DNA of 64,000 bases from Selenomonadaceae bacterium (GCA_017535925.1 JAFXTD010000038.1:35694-99693), one strand, 5' to 3'. Positions 52,887 to 62,324 are shown, counted from the stretch's first letter. Translations and numbers: made by a program. Notes: generated by a model not told the origin, from the sequence alone.

Positions 52887-54368
52887 TCAATCACTTGGGA
52901 AAAAAATTTTCAAAGTCGCGGCGTCAGATTTTTTCCCGATATATGAGCCGATTAGAAACAGAATCAGCGAACACGTTATCCCGATTGTGATTTGGTGCAT
53001 GTTGAAAATTTTAAAGCCCGCCGCTTGTGTCGCGCAGTAAATTATCGTGCCGCCCGTCATTGAGAGCATTGCGCCGAGTTTATTTGCCCGCTTCCAAAAG
53101 AGACCGAGCAACAGCGTCCAGAAGAAAGCCGTTTCAAGCCCGCCGAACGCGAACATGTTTATCAGCCAGATTAAATTCGGAGGAGTCAAAGCTATCACGA
53201 AGACCGCCGCGCCGATTATCGCCGTCGCCGTCATTGACAAAAATTTTACACGCGTCGGTGTCACGGTGTGATTGTTTTTGTCCGCCCAATGTAAATAAAC
53301 GTCTTTGATTATCGCGCTGGAGGCAACGATTAACAGTCCCGATATTGTCGAAATGGAGGCGGCAAGCGGACCGATTATCGCAAGCCCGACAAGTTCAATC
53401 GGCATGGCTTGGACAATCGTCGTGGGGATGATGTTATCGACGCCGCCGTAATCAGCCGCCGTGCCCGTCAAAACTCCGTGAGCCAAAATGCCCGTGAAAT
53501 TTATTCCGATATTCATGAAGCCGACGACGATTGTTCCGATTAACATTGCTTGATGAAGTCCTTGAGTATTTTTGTAGCTGATACCGCGCACGACCGATTG
53601 CGGCAGGGCGATTGTGCAAATGCCGACGAGGAGCCATTGCGTGAAATAAATCGTCCAAGGCATGTTCCCGAAGCTGAACGGCTCGAACAATTCGGGGTTG
53701 TTCGTCTCAAGCGTCGACATGATATTTTCGAAGCCGCCGCCCGCCTGCAAGACGTAATGCAAAAGCAAAACGATACCGACCATCATCATTATCGCGCAAC
53801 AAGTATCCGTCAACGCGACCGCACGAAAGCCGCCGATTGAAGTATAGATAACGACCGTCAAGCCGAAGAGGATCAAGCCCGCCTCGTAGCTGTAGCCGGT
53901 GACCGCCGCGAATAATTTTGCGCCGCCGACGAATTGAGCCGTCATTGTCCCGCAGAAAAATAAAACGATAACGAACGCCGCGACCGCCGCGAGGAAATCA
54001 GATTGAAACCTTGCGCGGATTATGTCGACGACCGTAACGGCATTGAGCTTGCGGGCGAGGAGAGCGACGCGCTTGCCGTAAATGCCCAGCACGAGGAAAA
54101 TCGCCGTGACTTGAACGACCGCCATATAAATCCAGCCGAAGCCGACTTGAAACGCCATGCCCGGCCCGCCGACGAAACTTGAGACCGAGCTGTAAGTTGC
54201 GACGGTTGTCATTGCTAAGACGAAGCCGCCGAGTTCACGGTTGCCGACGAAATAGCTGCTGACAAAATTTTTTCCCGCCTGCTTGTGCCGAACAAAGATA
54301 CTTATCCCGACCATGAGCGTCATAAAAAAAATCAAGGGCAGGAGTGTCGACAAGTTTCCTTCAGCCAT
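52887..54368 (-). CDS. panF: Sodium/pantothenate symporter
   Basis: Sodium:solute symporter of 493 residues with 13 or so membrane segments. The closest group by eye is PanF: it has ATYSSVSSFVGGPGMAF near residue 55, the SSS-family GGFRAVALTDT near 180 and GPLAASISTISGLL near 325. The gene before it encodes a DUF997/YhdT protein, the partner found beside panF in Escherichia coli, which supports the call. I chose the ATG at 54368 behind GGGAGG; the frame starts earlier at 54389. It overlaps the yhdT gene by 8 bases. Confidence 0.88.
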   Translation of the reverse strand: MAEGNLSTLLPLIFFMTLMVGISIFVRHKQAGKNFVSSYFVGNRELGGFVLAMTTVATYSSVSSFVGGPGMAFQVGFGWIYMAVVQVTAIFLVLGIYGKRVALLARKLNAVTVVDIIRARFQSDFLAAVAAFVIVLFFCGTMTAQFVGGAKLFAAVTGYSYEAGLILFGLTVVIYTSIGGFRAVALTDTCCAIMMMVGIVLLLHYVLQAGGGFENIMSTLETNNPELFEPFSFGNMPWTIYFTQWLLVGICTIALPQSVVRGISYKNTQGLHQAMLIGTIVVGFMNIGINFTGILAHGVLTGTAADYGGVDNIIPTTIVQAMPIELVGLAIIGPLAASISTISGLLIVASSAIIKDVYLHWADKNNHTVTPTRVKFLSMTATAIIGAAVFVIALTPPNLIWLINMFAFGGLETAFFWTLLLGLFWKRANKLGAMLSMTGGTIIYCATQAAGFKIFNMHQITIGITCSLILFLIGSYIGKKSDAATLKIFFPSD

Positions 54369-54636
54369 TGTCCTCGCCTCCCAAGTCAACGTCCTTGAAA
54401 AGTTTTTTGCTCAAGACCGCGCTGATTAAAATTGCAACGATCCACACGCCGACACTGCCGAGCACAGCCCACAACGGCAAGTGAAAAATTTTCACGTCGA
54501 GCGAGGAAGTGCCGAAGCCTGCGATAAGCCAAAAAATAATCAGCCCGACAAGCGCAAGCCCCGTGTAAATTGCCTCGCGCTTAACCAAGCTGAACTTTTG
54601 CGCGTCACTCAAAGACGCACGATTATTTTTTTTCAT
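54361..54636 (-). CDS. yhdT: YhdT-family (DUF997) small membrane protein
   Basis: A 91-residue protein with two membrane helices (about 22-43 and 58-80) and charged ends, as in the YhdT family encoded next to panF. Its role is unknown; it may help assemble or stabilise the symporter. The start ATG at 54636 follows TTGGAGG. Its end overlaps panF by 8 bases. Confidence 0.82.
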   Translation of the reverse strand: MKKNNRASLSDAQKFSLVKREAIYTGLALVGLIIFWLIAGFGTSSLDVKIFHLPLWAVLGSVGVWIVAILISAVLSKKLFKDVDLGGEDNG

Positions 54637-54698
54637 TGCGAAAACCTCCAAGTCTTGTCTCCTCTATTGAAGAGTACAAGCTTATTTTTCCGCGCCGA

Positions 54699-54727
54699 AT
54701 TTTATATCAAGCCTGCCGCCGTGTCAA
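54699..54727 (-). promoter_or_regulatory. Candidate promoter of yhdT-panF
   Basis: On the minus strand TTGACA (54722-54727) and TAAAAT (54699-54704) are 17 bases apart, directly behind the stop of the methylase gene. Confidence 0.55.
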
Positions 54728-55717
54728 TTATCTTCGCCGAATTGCAAGCCGCTTGTATTTCATTTTGCCGTTAATGATCGGATTCGCCAAATTGTATTCG
54801 TTTATTTTTCCCGTATCAATCTTGCCGATAATTTCAAATTGTTCGGGACAATATCTGTCGAGGAAAGTAATCGGCACGCCCATAACGCCGTTGTAGTCGC
54901 CGGGTATCGCGTCTCTTGCGGGAACGTCGATTGCGTCGAAGTTGTCATATTTTTGAAAGCCGACGCCTTTGATTTTCGGGTGTAAGCGTTCGCAGTCCGC
55001 GTAGTTCATGAGAATCATCGGCTCGTGTCTTTTGGCAAGTTCCAAATTCGTGAGCCAATGCAAATTTCCAAAACTGCGCCACTTTTGCCCGTGTTCGTCA
55101 ATCCAAAATCTTGTGCTGCGTTCTTCATAATCATCGGGAACCGTGAAGCAAGGGTCGCCGTTGCGAAAGCCGTTGCCGAGCCAAATTTTGTTTTGCATGA
55201 TAAGCGGAAAGATTTCTTTGTACGTGACACAATTCATATTGCAAATGACGAGGAATTTTTTTTCGGCGTCGACAATCCACTTGAAAAAATCTCTGAACAA
55301 AGAAAACGGCGGGTTTGTAATGATAACGTCCGCTTCATCGCGCAGGCGGCTGACTTCGGCGGAACGAAAATCTCCGTCGCCTTCGAGGTATTCCCAATGA
55401 TTCAAAGTCTTTAACGTGCAATCGACTTTCGCCAAATCTTTTTCTTCGAGCGTGTAAATTTTTCCGTGAGAATTTTGAGCGGCGCAACTTGTAGCGATTA
55501 ATTTTTTCAAGCCGTAGATTTTAAAATTGAGCGCGAAAAATTTTGTGAAGTTGCTCTTTTCGGGGTCGTCGCAAGGAAGCAAAACCGTCTTGCCGCGCAG
55601 AAAATTTTCGTCGTAGAGATAATAGCAATTCACTTCGCGCCGAATGTCATCGTATTGCGTATAAAATTCGTCGTTCTTTTCACGCGCCGCCGAATTCAAA
55701 TTTTTGTTGCCTGCCAT
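54728..55717 (-). CDS. EcoRI-type adenine-specific DNA methyltransferase, without a visible endonuclease
   Basis: A 329-residue methylase resembling M.EcoRI. It begins with AGNKNLNSAAREKNDEFYTQ and has GKTVLLPCDDPEKSNF near residue 45 and the catalytic NPPF in VIITNPPFSLF near 140. The family methylates adenine in recognition sites such as GAATTC; the site here is unknown. I chose the ATG at 55717; a GTG at 55726 overlaps the lepA stop. It follows lepA by 5 bases on the same strand, and no endonuclease gene is next to it, so it is an orphan or defence-decoy methylase riding on the lepA transcript. Confidence 0.85.
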   Translation of the reverse strand: MAGNKNLNSAAREKNDEFYTQYDDIRREVNCYYLYDENFLRGKTVLLPCDDPEKSNFTKFFALNFKIYGLKKLIATSCAAQNSHGKIYTLEEKDLAKVDCTLKTLNHWEYLEGDGDFRSAEVSRLRDEADVIITNPPFSLFRDFFKWIVDAEKKFLVICNMNCVTYKEIFPLIMQNKIWLGNGFRNGDPCFTVPDDYEERSTRFWIDEHGQKWRSFGNLHWLTNLELAKRHEPMILMNYADCERLHPKIKGVGFQKYDNFDAIDVPARDAIPGDYNGVMGVPITFLDRYCPEQFEIIGKIDTGKINEYNLANPIINGKMKYKRLAIRRR

Positions 55718-55722
55718 TAAAA

Positions 55723-57522
55723 TCACTCTTCGTCGCCGACGGTCAAGACAGCCATAAAAGCCTCTTGCGGAAGTTCGACACTGCCAACCGCCTTCATGCG
55801 TTTCTTGCCGGCTTTCTGCTTTTCAAGAAGTTTTCTCTTGCGCGAAACGTCACCGCCGTAGCATTTCGCCAAAACATCTTTGCGCCGGGCTTTGACGGTT
55901 TCACGAGCGATAATCCTCCCGCCGATAGCTGCTTGAACGGGAATATCAAAAAGCTGTTCGGGAATGATACGCTTGAGCTTGAGCGCGAGGATTCGTCCGA
56001 TTTTTGCGGCGCGGCTTTTATGAACGATTGAGCTTAGCGCGTCAATCAAATCGCCGTTGAGAAGAATATCAAGCTTGGCGAGGTCGGATTGTTTGTATTC
56101 GGAAAGTTCGTAGTCGAGACTTGCATAGCCGCGAGTCATTGACTTAAGCTTGTCGAAAAAGTCGTAGATAATTTCGTTGAGCGGCATTTCGTAAACAATC
56201 ATGACGCGTGTCTTGTCGATATAGTCCATGCTCTTGTAGGTGCCTCGCTTGTCACGACAAATCTCCATGACCGCGCCGATATAATCGCTCGGAACAATGA
56301 CGGTCGCTTTGACCATCGGCTCCTCGATAAAATTAATTTCGGTCGTCGGAGGAAGAGCGGCGGGGTTGTCAATCATGAAGACTTCGCCGTTTGTCTTGTG
56401 AACTTTGTAGACGACGCTCGGCGCAGTGGTTACAAGTTTCAATTTGTATTCGCGCTCCAAACGTTCTTGAATAACATCCATGTGCAACAAGCCCAAGAAG
56501 CCGCAACGAAATCCGAAACCCAACGCGGCGGAAGTTTCCGGCTCGTAGACGAGGGCGGCGTCGTTGAGTTGAAGTTTTTCAAGAGCCTCTTTCAAGTTGT
56601 CGTAGTCGACGCTGTCTGTAGGATAGAGTCCGCAGAAAACCATCGGCACGGGCGCGCGATAACCTGCCAAAGCCTCTGCAGGATTTTTTGAAGTCGTAAC
56701 GGTATCGCCGACCCGAACGTCGCGAACATCTTTGAGACTTCCGCAAATGTAGCCGACCTCGCCCGCGTTGAGTTCGTCAAGTTCTGTCATTGAAGGCGTG
56801 AAGATTCCGATTTCCGTTGCCTCAAATTCTTTGCCCGTCGCCAAAAGTTTGAGCTTGTCACCTTTGCGAACACTGCCGTCGAAAATTCTGACGTGAGCCA
56901 CCGCGCCTTTGTAAGAATCAAAATACGAATCGAAAATCAAAGCTTGCAGAGGTTTTGAGTTGTCACCTTCGGGCGGCGGAATTCTTTCGACAATCGCCTC
57001 CAAAATTTCATCGACACCCTCGCCGGTCTTTGCGGAACATTTTACGGCATCGCTTGCGTCAAGCCCGACAGCCTCCTCGATTTCTGAACGAGCTCTTTCA
57101 ACATCGGCACTGGGCAAATCGATTTTGTTAATGACGGGGACAATTTCCAAATCGTGTTCGAGGGCGAGGTAAACGTTCGAAAGAGTTTGAGCCTCAACGC
57201 CTTGAGTTGCGTCGACGACGAGCAAAGCACCTTCACAAGCGGCAAGACTTCTTGAAACTTCATAAGTGAAGTCGACGTGACCGGGCGTGTCGATTAAATT
57301 CAGCTGATAGGTTTCGCCGTCACGAGCGGTGTACTTCAAGCGGACGGTCTGCGCCTTAATCGTTATGCCTCGTTCGCGTTCGAGTTCCATGTTGTCCAAA
57401 AATTGTTCGCTCATCTCACGCTTTTCAACTGTGCCGGTCATCTCAATTAATCTGTCGGCGAGCGTCGATTTGCCGTGGTCTATGTGCGCTATGATTGAAA
57501 AATTTCTTATCCGATTGTTCAC
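55723..57522 (-). CDS. lepA: Elongation factor 4 (LepA)
   Basis: Ribosome-associated translational GTPase of 599 residues. It has the G1 loop AHIDHGKST (12-20), the switch with [10 protein letters not shown] near residue 50, DTPGHVDF near 78, NKIDLP near 132, and the LepA-specific C-terminal domain ending near [21 protein letters not shown]. The start is GTG at 57522 behind AAAGGAG. A heptanucleotide array lies in its leader, and its promoter overlaps that of the divergent radical SAM gene. Confidence 0.96.
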   Translation of the reverse strand: MNNRIRNFSIIAHIDHGKSTLADRLIEMTGTVEKREMSEQFLDNMELERERGITIKAQTVRLKYTARDGETYQLNLIDTPGHVDFTYEVSRSLAACEGALLVVDATQGVEAQTLSNVYLALEHDLEIVPVINKIDLPSADVERARSEIEEAVGLDASDAVKCSAKTGEGVDEILEAIVERIPPPEGDNSKPLQALIFDSYFDSYKGAVAHVRIFDGSVRKGDKLKLLATGKEFEATEIGIFTPSMTELDELNAGEVGYICGSLKDVRDVRVGDTVTTSKNPAEALAGYRAPVPMVFCGLYPTDSVDYDNLKEALEKLQLNDAALVYEPETSAALGFGFRCGFLGLLHMDVIQERLEREYKLKLVTTAPSVVYKVHKTNGEVFMIDNPAALPPTTEINFIEEPMVKATVIVPSDYIGAVMEICRDKRGTYKSMDYIDKTRVMIVYEMPLNEIIYDFFDKLKSMTRGYASLDYELSEYKQSDLAKLDILLNGDLIDALSSIVHKSRAAKIGRILALKLKRIIPEQLFDIPVQAAIGGRIIARETVKARRKDVLAKCYGGDVSRKRKLLEKQKAGKKRMKAVGSVELPQEAFMAVLTVGDEE

Positions 57523-57537
57523 GAGAAAAACTCCTTT

Positions 57538-57607
57538 TTAGCTGTTAGCTGTTAGCTGTTAGCTGTTAGAAAAATCCTTAAAGCTTAAAGCTAAAAGCTA
57601 TCAGCTA
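57538..57607. repeat. Heptanucleotide array (AGCTGTT unit), inverted, in the lepA leader
   Basis: Four AGCTGTT units, an A-rich spacer, then AAGCTTAAAGCTAAAAGCT units that partly complement them. In the lepA transcript it precedes the ribosome site by about 10 bases. Confidence 0.8.
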
Positions 57608-57635
57608 TTATAGTTGCGGCGAATTGACATTGCAA
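57607..57635 (-). promoter_or_regulatory. Promoter of lepA
   Basis: On the minus strand TTGCAA (57630-57635) and TATAAT (57607-57612) are 17 bases apart. Its -35 region overlaps the promoter of the divergent radical SAM gene. Confidence 0.7.
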
Positions 57636-57652
57636 TAAAACTTTTGTATATT
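57624..57652 (+). promoter_or_regulatory. Promoter of the radical SAM gene
   Basis: TTGACA (57624-57629) and TATATT (57647-57652) are 17 bases apart. The predicted start of transcription is near 57659, leaving only about 10 bases before the ATG at 57670. Confidence 0.75.
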
Positions 57653-57669
57653 CGCGGCGGGTGAATGAA

Positions 57670-59268
57670 ATGAAAATTTTGGACAAGCTTTTTAACAGAA
57701 ACAAAAAATCCGAAACGCCTGCGCCTCTGCAGACAAATTCGGAGGACAAAAAAATTATCGAAAACTCTTTGCTCTTCGACGGCGAATGGTATTGCAAAAA
57801 TTACGGCTTCGGAAAGTACCTTGACGCGGCGAATCACTACTTGACAATCGGCTGGCGCGAGGGCAAAAATCCTTCCGCGTTTTTTTCGACGAACGATTAC
57901 CTCAAAAAAAATCCCGACGTGAAAATTAATCCGCTCTTGCATTTTGAAAAATTCGGCTTGAAAGAAAATCGGTATCGCGCGGAAATTGAAAGCGTCTTGC
58001 CGAAAATTTTGGAGCGGCATCCCGATTGCAAGACCGAGTTGAAGGACGGGCTCTTGCGAATCAGAATCACGAACGCTTGCAACGCCAAGTGTCGATATTG
58101 CGGAGTGCGTTGCGGCTTCGGCGAAGAAGCAACCCATGCCATGATTCCGAGCTGGTATTACGAATTGTGCCGACCGATTTACGACAAGATAGGCGTCGTG
58201 TTGATTACGGGCGGCGATGCTTTTTTCGCGAAGGAAAGTTACAACTACATGAAGTTCATGAGCGAAAACTTCCCGCAGATAACTTTGATGACCGAATCGA
58301 ACGGCATTGCCTTCAACGAAAAATTTCAAGACCTCGCCGCGAAAAATCTTTTCAAAGCGCATTTCTCAATCAATGCCTCGAACGCCGACGTTTTTGCGAA
58401 AGGCTGTTGGGATTCCGACGACTCGACGACCGCAAAAAAAATTTTCCCGATTATGATTCGCAACATAAAAAATTATCTCGTCAAGCTTGAGGCTCAAGAC
58501 AAACTTTGTTTCGCGCCTGACCTGTCGATGGTTATCAACAAGGACAACGCCGACGACATTTTGAGTTTCGTGGAGCTGGCTTTGGAACTTCACGCGGGCT
58601 TTATCGTCTTCTTCTTCGACTACACCGAAAACGACATGAACGGCGAATTTTTTTCCAATCCCGAAACTTCGCGGTCGGCAATGAAAACCATGATGGAATT
58701 GGAGCGCGTGCTTGCCGAAAAAATAATCGTCTACTTCAGATTGTGGATGCCTTCGGGCGAGGCGGCGGCTCTTCAACAGGAGGTCGAGGCAATTCCGATT
58801 GACGAACTGAATGCAAAGTACGCGAAGATTTTAAAACTTGCGGAGGGTCGTTCGGTTATCGACGAATTTAAAAGGCGCAACGAGATTCGTCGCGCCTGCG
58901 GTAAGAAAGAACTTTCACCGGTTGATGATATTTCGCCGAGCCTGCACTTGAAACAGGAGGCTGACAGAGAAATTTGTTTCGCGCCTTGGAATGAAATTGA
59001 CCTTTATCCCGACGGCAGAATGGATTTTTGCGGCTGGTTCGAACAGACTTTGAACATAAAAAATTTTATTCAACACGACACCGCCGGCAAAGAATTTGTC
59101 GACTGGGAAAAAATTTTGAATTCGTTTGAATATGCCTCCGCCCGCTACAGGATTTTGCATGATGATTTTCGCGGCTGTCAAGTTTGTTGTCCGATGAATT
59201 CCGTTAAGTCGCCCGTCGAGCCCGTCACGAAATACAACGTCGACAGGTTTTTAACAATTAGGAATTAG
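57670..59268 (+). CDS. Radical SAM protein with an N-terminal glycosyltransferase-associated domain
   Basis: A 532-residue protein. The N-terminal part (about 30-105) has two FDGEWYCKNY / FFSTNDYLKKNPDVKINPLLHFEKFG units, a motif I know from bacterial glycosyltransferases and surface-glycan proteins. The radical SAM core follows with C137, C141 and C144 in CNAKCRYC, binding a 4Fe-4S cluster. A C-terminal stretch (about 440-520) has CFAPW, MDFCGWF and CQVCCP, resembling the extra cluster-binding SPASM region. The start ATG at 57670 follows GGCGGGTGA. The last residues (TIRN) and stop come from a heptanucleotide array. A role in modifying a peptide or sugar is likely; target unknown. Confidence 0.75.
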   Translation: MKILDKLFNRNKKSETPAPLQTNSEDKKIIENSLLFDGEWYCKNYGFGKYLDAANHYLTIGWREGKNPSAFFSTNDYLKKNPDVKINPLLHFEKFGLKENRYRAEIESVLPKILERHPDCKTELKDGLLRIRITNACNAKCRYCGVRCGFGEEATHAMIPSWYYELCRPIYDKIGVVLITGGDAFFAKESYNYMKFMSENFPQITLMTESNGIAFNEKFQDLAAKNLFKAHFSINASNADVFAKGCWDSDDSTTAKKIFPIMIRNIKNYLVKLEAQDKLCFAPDLSMVINKDNADDILSFVELALELHAGFIVFFFDYTENDMNGEFFSNPETSRSAMKTMMELERVLAEKIIVYFRLWMPSGEAAALQQEVEAIPIDELNAKYAKILKLAEGRSVIDEFKRRNEIRRACGKKELSPVDDISPSLHLKQEADREICFAPWNEIDLYPDGRMDFCGWFEQTLNIKNFIQHDTAGKEFVDWEKILNSFEYASARYRILHDDFRGCQVCCPMNSVKSPVEPVTKYNVDRFLTIRN

Positions 59269-59343
59269 GAATTAGGAATGAGGAATGAGGAATTGACTTC
59301 GCGCCATGATAATTCCTAATTTCTAATTCCTCATTCCTAATTG
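59256..59343. repeat. Heptanucleotide array (GGAATTA unit) as an inverted repeat, between convergent genes
   Basis: Five to six AATTAGG/AATGAGG units, a spacer of about 25 bases, then complementary TTCCTAA/TTCCTCA units. Both flanking genes end inside it, each with the codons AAT TAG. It may serve as a bidirectional terminator. Confidence 0.88.
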
Positions 59344-59897
59344 AAAATTTTTATGACCCGCGCAGGATTTCCGACGGCAACCGCGTTATCGGGAATGTCT
59401 TTCGTGACAATCGAGCCGGTTCCGATAATCGCGTTTTCGCCAATCGTCACGCCCGGCAAAATATTCACACGCGCACCAATCCAAGCGTTTTTCTTGATAA
59501 GAATTTCTTTGGTCATTATGACGCGAATATTTTTTGGTTCGTGATTGACCGTGAACAAGCCGACTTCCGGACCGAACATTACTCCGTCCTCAATCGTGAT
59601 TGTTCCGACCGACATAACCGTCAAGCCGTGATTCGCGAAAACATTTTTGCCGAGAAAAATTCTGCAAGCCGCGTCGATTTGAAAAGGCGGCGTCAAAAAA
59701 TTTGTCGCGTCGAAATTCCCGTTGAAGAGTTCGCGCTCAAGTTCCCAAATCTTTTGTTGTTCGTCGGGGTCTGTCGAATTTATCAGCCAACAAAGATGCC
59801 GGCAACGTTTGAATTCGCCGTGAGCCTCGCGCACATAATCTTTGTCGTTGAATACGTGACAATGTTGCCCCGCACGCAACTTTTCAAAAACATTCAT
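59337..59897 (-). CDS. Maltose/galactoside O-acetyltransferase-like protein (left-handed beta-helix)
   Basis: A 186-residue acetyltransferase of the hexapeptide family. The N-terminal helical part (about 1-55) resembles the Mac domain; the beta-helix (about 70-180) shows hexapeptide repeats (GTITIEDGVMFG, NAWIGARVNILPGVTIGENAIIG) and the catalytic histidine in FTVNHEP near residue 115. It transfers acetyl from acetyl-CoA to a sugar. The start ATG at 59897 is within reach of GGGGGC upstream. The stop lies in a heptanucleotide array. The aldo/keto reductase gene ends 14 bases before it on the same strand. Confidence 0.85.
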   Translation of the reverse strand: MNVFEKLRAGQHCHVFNDKDYVREAHGEFKRCRHLCWLINSTDPDEQQKIWELERELFNGNFDATNFLTPPFQIDAACRIFLGKNVFANHGLTVMSVGTITIEDGVMFGPEVGLFTVNHEPKNIRVIMTKEILIKKNAWIGARVNILPGVTIGENAIIGTGSIVTKDIPDNAVAVGNPARVIKIFN

Positions 59898-59911
59898 TTA
59901 ATCGCCCCCAA

Positions 59912-60904
59912 TCAAAATGCACCCGTCTTAATATGCGGCACGTAGGGTGCTTCCAATTTTTTTATCGTCGCGTCGTCGAGCTTGATGTCGAGTGCGGCGA
60001 CTGCCTCTTCAATGTGTTTGACGGAAGTTGTTCCGACAATCGGCGCGGTTATGAACGGCTTCGACAACATCCACGCCAACGAAATTTGCGCCATCGAATA
60101 ACCGATTTCCTTTGAAACTTTTTCGAGGTTGTCGACAACGATTTTATCAACGTCATCGGTTTTGCTCCAGACCATCGGCGAAACTTCGTCAATCGTATTG
60201 CGAGCGGTTTTGGTTCCCCAAGGATGAGCGCAACGACCTCCTGCCAACGGACTCCAAGGAACGACTGCCATTTTCCTGTCCATGCACAACGGGAAAATTT
60301 CGCGTTCCTCTTCGCGGTAAATCAAATTGTATTGCGGCTGAAGCGATACAAATTTTGTCCAACCGTGACGCTCGGCGATGTTCTGCAGGCGTTCGAGTTT
60401 CCAAGCAAAAATTGTTGACGCGCCGATATAACGAGCCTTGCCGCTCTTAACAACGTCGTGCAGAGCTTCCATAATTTCTTCCGGAGGCGTGAGCGGGTCG
60501 AGGCGGTGAATCTGATACACGTCGACGTAATCAAGCTGCAAGCGTTTCAAGCTGTGGTCAATTTCCGCCATGATATTTTTTCTGGACAAGCCGCCGCCGT
60601 TGGGACGACCGGGGCGCATTTCAAAATTGACTTTCGTGGCAACGACAATCTCGTCGCGGTCAAGCCCGAAGTCTTTAATGTAACGCCCCGTGATTTCCTC
60701 GCTGGTGCCCATTTGATAGACATTTGCCGTGTCGAAGTAGTTGATGCCCAGTTCAATCGCCCGCTTGAAAATTTCCTTGCCGTCTTCGTAAGTCTTTGCC
60801 CAAGGGAAAACGCCGTTCTCTTTGCCGGGCTTGCCGAAACTCATCATGCCGAGACAAATGCGCGAAACATCCATGCCGGTGTTGCCGAACTTCACATACT
60901 GCAT
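59912..60904 (-). CDS. Aldo/keto reductase
   Basis: NADP(H)-dependent oxidoreductase, 330 residues, TIM barrel. The tetrad is visible: Asp in FDTANVY near residue 49, Tyr at 54, Lys in VATKVNF near 83 and His in YQIHRLDP near 130. WSPLAGGRCAHPWG and the spacing resemble the YajO/AKR group, which reduces aldehydes; the substrate is not clear. The ATG at 60904 follows TTGGAGGG. It is followed by the acetyltransferase gene and probably shares a transcript with it. Confidence 0.9.
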   Translation of the reverse strand: MQYVKFGNTGMDVSRICLGMMSFGKPGKENGVFPWAKTYEDGKEIFKRAIELGINYFDTANVYQMGTSEEITGRYIKDFGLDRDEIVVATKVNFEMRPGRPNGGGLSRKNIMAEIDHSLKRLQLDYVDVYQIHRLDPLTPPEEIMEALHDVVKSGKARYIGASTIFAWKLERLQNIAERHGWTKFVSLQPQYNLIYREEEREIFPLCMDRKMAVVPWSPLAGGRCAHPWGTKTARNTIDEVSPMVWSKTDDVDKIVVDNLEKVSKEIGYSMAQISLAWMLSKPFITAPIVGTTSVKHIEEAVAALDIKLDDATIKKLEAPYVPHIKTGAF

Positions 60905-60963
60905 AAAAAATCCCTCCAAAAGTTTTTTTCACGAGGATTATAAACTTTGGAGGGTTATCAAAG

Positions 60964-62301
60964 TCAAGCCAAATTTTTCAGCGCGGCGTTCAATCGCTCA
61001 AGCGAAGTTTCTTTGCCGAGCAGATACAAAATTTCCGTGACGCCGCCCGGTGTGACCTTCTGCATTGAAAGCGCGATTCTCAACGGCCACATGACCGCCC
61101 CGACTTTCAAGCCTGATTGCGTGACGAATGCCGAAATTTTTTCGTTGAGCGTGTCGAGTGTCCACAAGTCGACTTGCTCCAAAATTTTTATCGCGGGCGC
61201 AAGAATTTCGGCGGACTTTTCGGGCGTGAGCTTGTTGCGTTTGTTGCTGAAGAGTTCCTTATCGAACGGCGGCAAAATTTTCAGGAAGGCAATCATTTCG
61301 TTGATGTCGGAAAGTTTGGCAACGCGGGTTTTCAAAAGACTTGCGAGGAAAATTTTTCGCGGCTCGTCGAAGTCGACAAGATATTTTTCGGCGGCAACGG
61401 CAAAAGCTTCGTCACTCATTGCTTTGAAATATTCGCCGCTCATCCAATCAAGTTTTGCGTAGTCAAAGACGGCGGGCGACTTGCTCAAACCGTCAAGCGA
61501 AAAATTTTTTATCAGCTCGTCCATAGAAAAAATTTCTTGGCAAGAATTTTTCGGGCTCCAACCCAAAAGCGCAACGTAATTTGTAATTGCTTCGGGAAGA
61601 TAGCCCGCCTCGATTAAGTCGTTGAAACTCGTTGCGCCGTGACGTTTGCTAAGCTTGGAAACGGTGCCGTCCGCCGCCTTGCCCATGACCGGTGCCAAGT
61701 GTATGAACGTCGGCAACTCCCAACCGAAGAATTCATACAGCAAAACGTGCTTTGGCGTCGACGTGATAAATTCCGTCCCGCGAATGATATGCGAAACTTC
61801 CATCAAGTGATCGTCGACGACGTTTGCAAAATTGTATGTGGGCATGCCGTCGCTTTTCAAAAGCACTTGGTCTTCAAGCTCGCTGTTGGCAATCGTAATG
61901 TTTCCGTGCAAAACGTCGTAGAAAGTCGTTTCACCGACACGCGGCATCTTCTGCCGAATCGCCACACCGTTTTCCGTTTCTTCATAGTAAGCGTGTCCGT
62001 CCGCAACGAGTTGCTCGGCATATTTTTTGTAAATGTCCATGCGCTCACTTTGAACGTAAGGCGCAAAATTTCCTCCCAATGCCGGGCTTTCGTCGGGAAT
62101 GATTTTCGCGGCGGCAAGAGTGCGTTCGATAAATTCAACGGCGTCGGCGACGTAGCGTGCGCGGTCGGTATCTTCAATCCGCAAAATAAAATCGCCGCCT
62201 TGTGACTTCGCAAAAAGATAAGCATAAAGAGCCGTCCTCAAATTACCGATATGCATGTAGCCTGTCGGGCTCGGTGCGAAACGTGTACGAATTCTTTTCA
62301 A
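60964..62301 (-). CDS. gltX: Glutamyl-tRNA synthetase
   Basis: Class I aminoacyl-tRNA synthetase of 445 residues, on the short side of the family range. It has the HIGH-like PSPTGYMHIGN at 8-18, LRIEDTDRARY near residue 38, the KMSKS-like SKLSKRHGA near 218 and an alpha-helical anticodon-binding part. I chose the TTG at 62301, behind TTGGAGGAG; the frame runs on to 62412 through the hairpin element but without support. Many bacteria with tRNA-Gln also use this enzyme with an amidotransferase; GatCAB is not seen here. Confidence 0.94.
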   Translation of the reverse strand: MKRIRTRFAPSPTGYMHIGNLRTALYAYLFAKSQGGDFILRIEDTDRARYVADAVEFIERTLAAAKIIPDESPALGGNFAPYVQSERMDIYKKYAEQLVADGHAYYEETENGVAIRQKMPRVGETTFYDVLHGNITIANSELEDQVLLKSDGMPTYNFANVVDDHLMEVSHIIRGTEFITSTPKHVLLYEFFGWELPTFIHLAPVMGKAADGTVSKLSKRHGATSFNDLIEAGYLPEAITNYVALLGWSPKNSCQEIFSMDELIKNFSLDGLSKSPAVFDYAKLDWMSGEYFKAMSDEAFAVAAEKYLVDFDEPRKIFLASLLKTRVAKLSDINEMIAFLKILPPFDKELFSNKRNKLTPEKSAEILAPAIKILEQVDLWTLDTLNEKISAFVTQSGLKVGAVMWPLRIALSMQKVTPGGVTEILYLLGKETSLERLNAALKNLA

Positions 62302-62324
62302 GTTATCTCCTCCAATATAAAATA

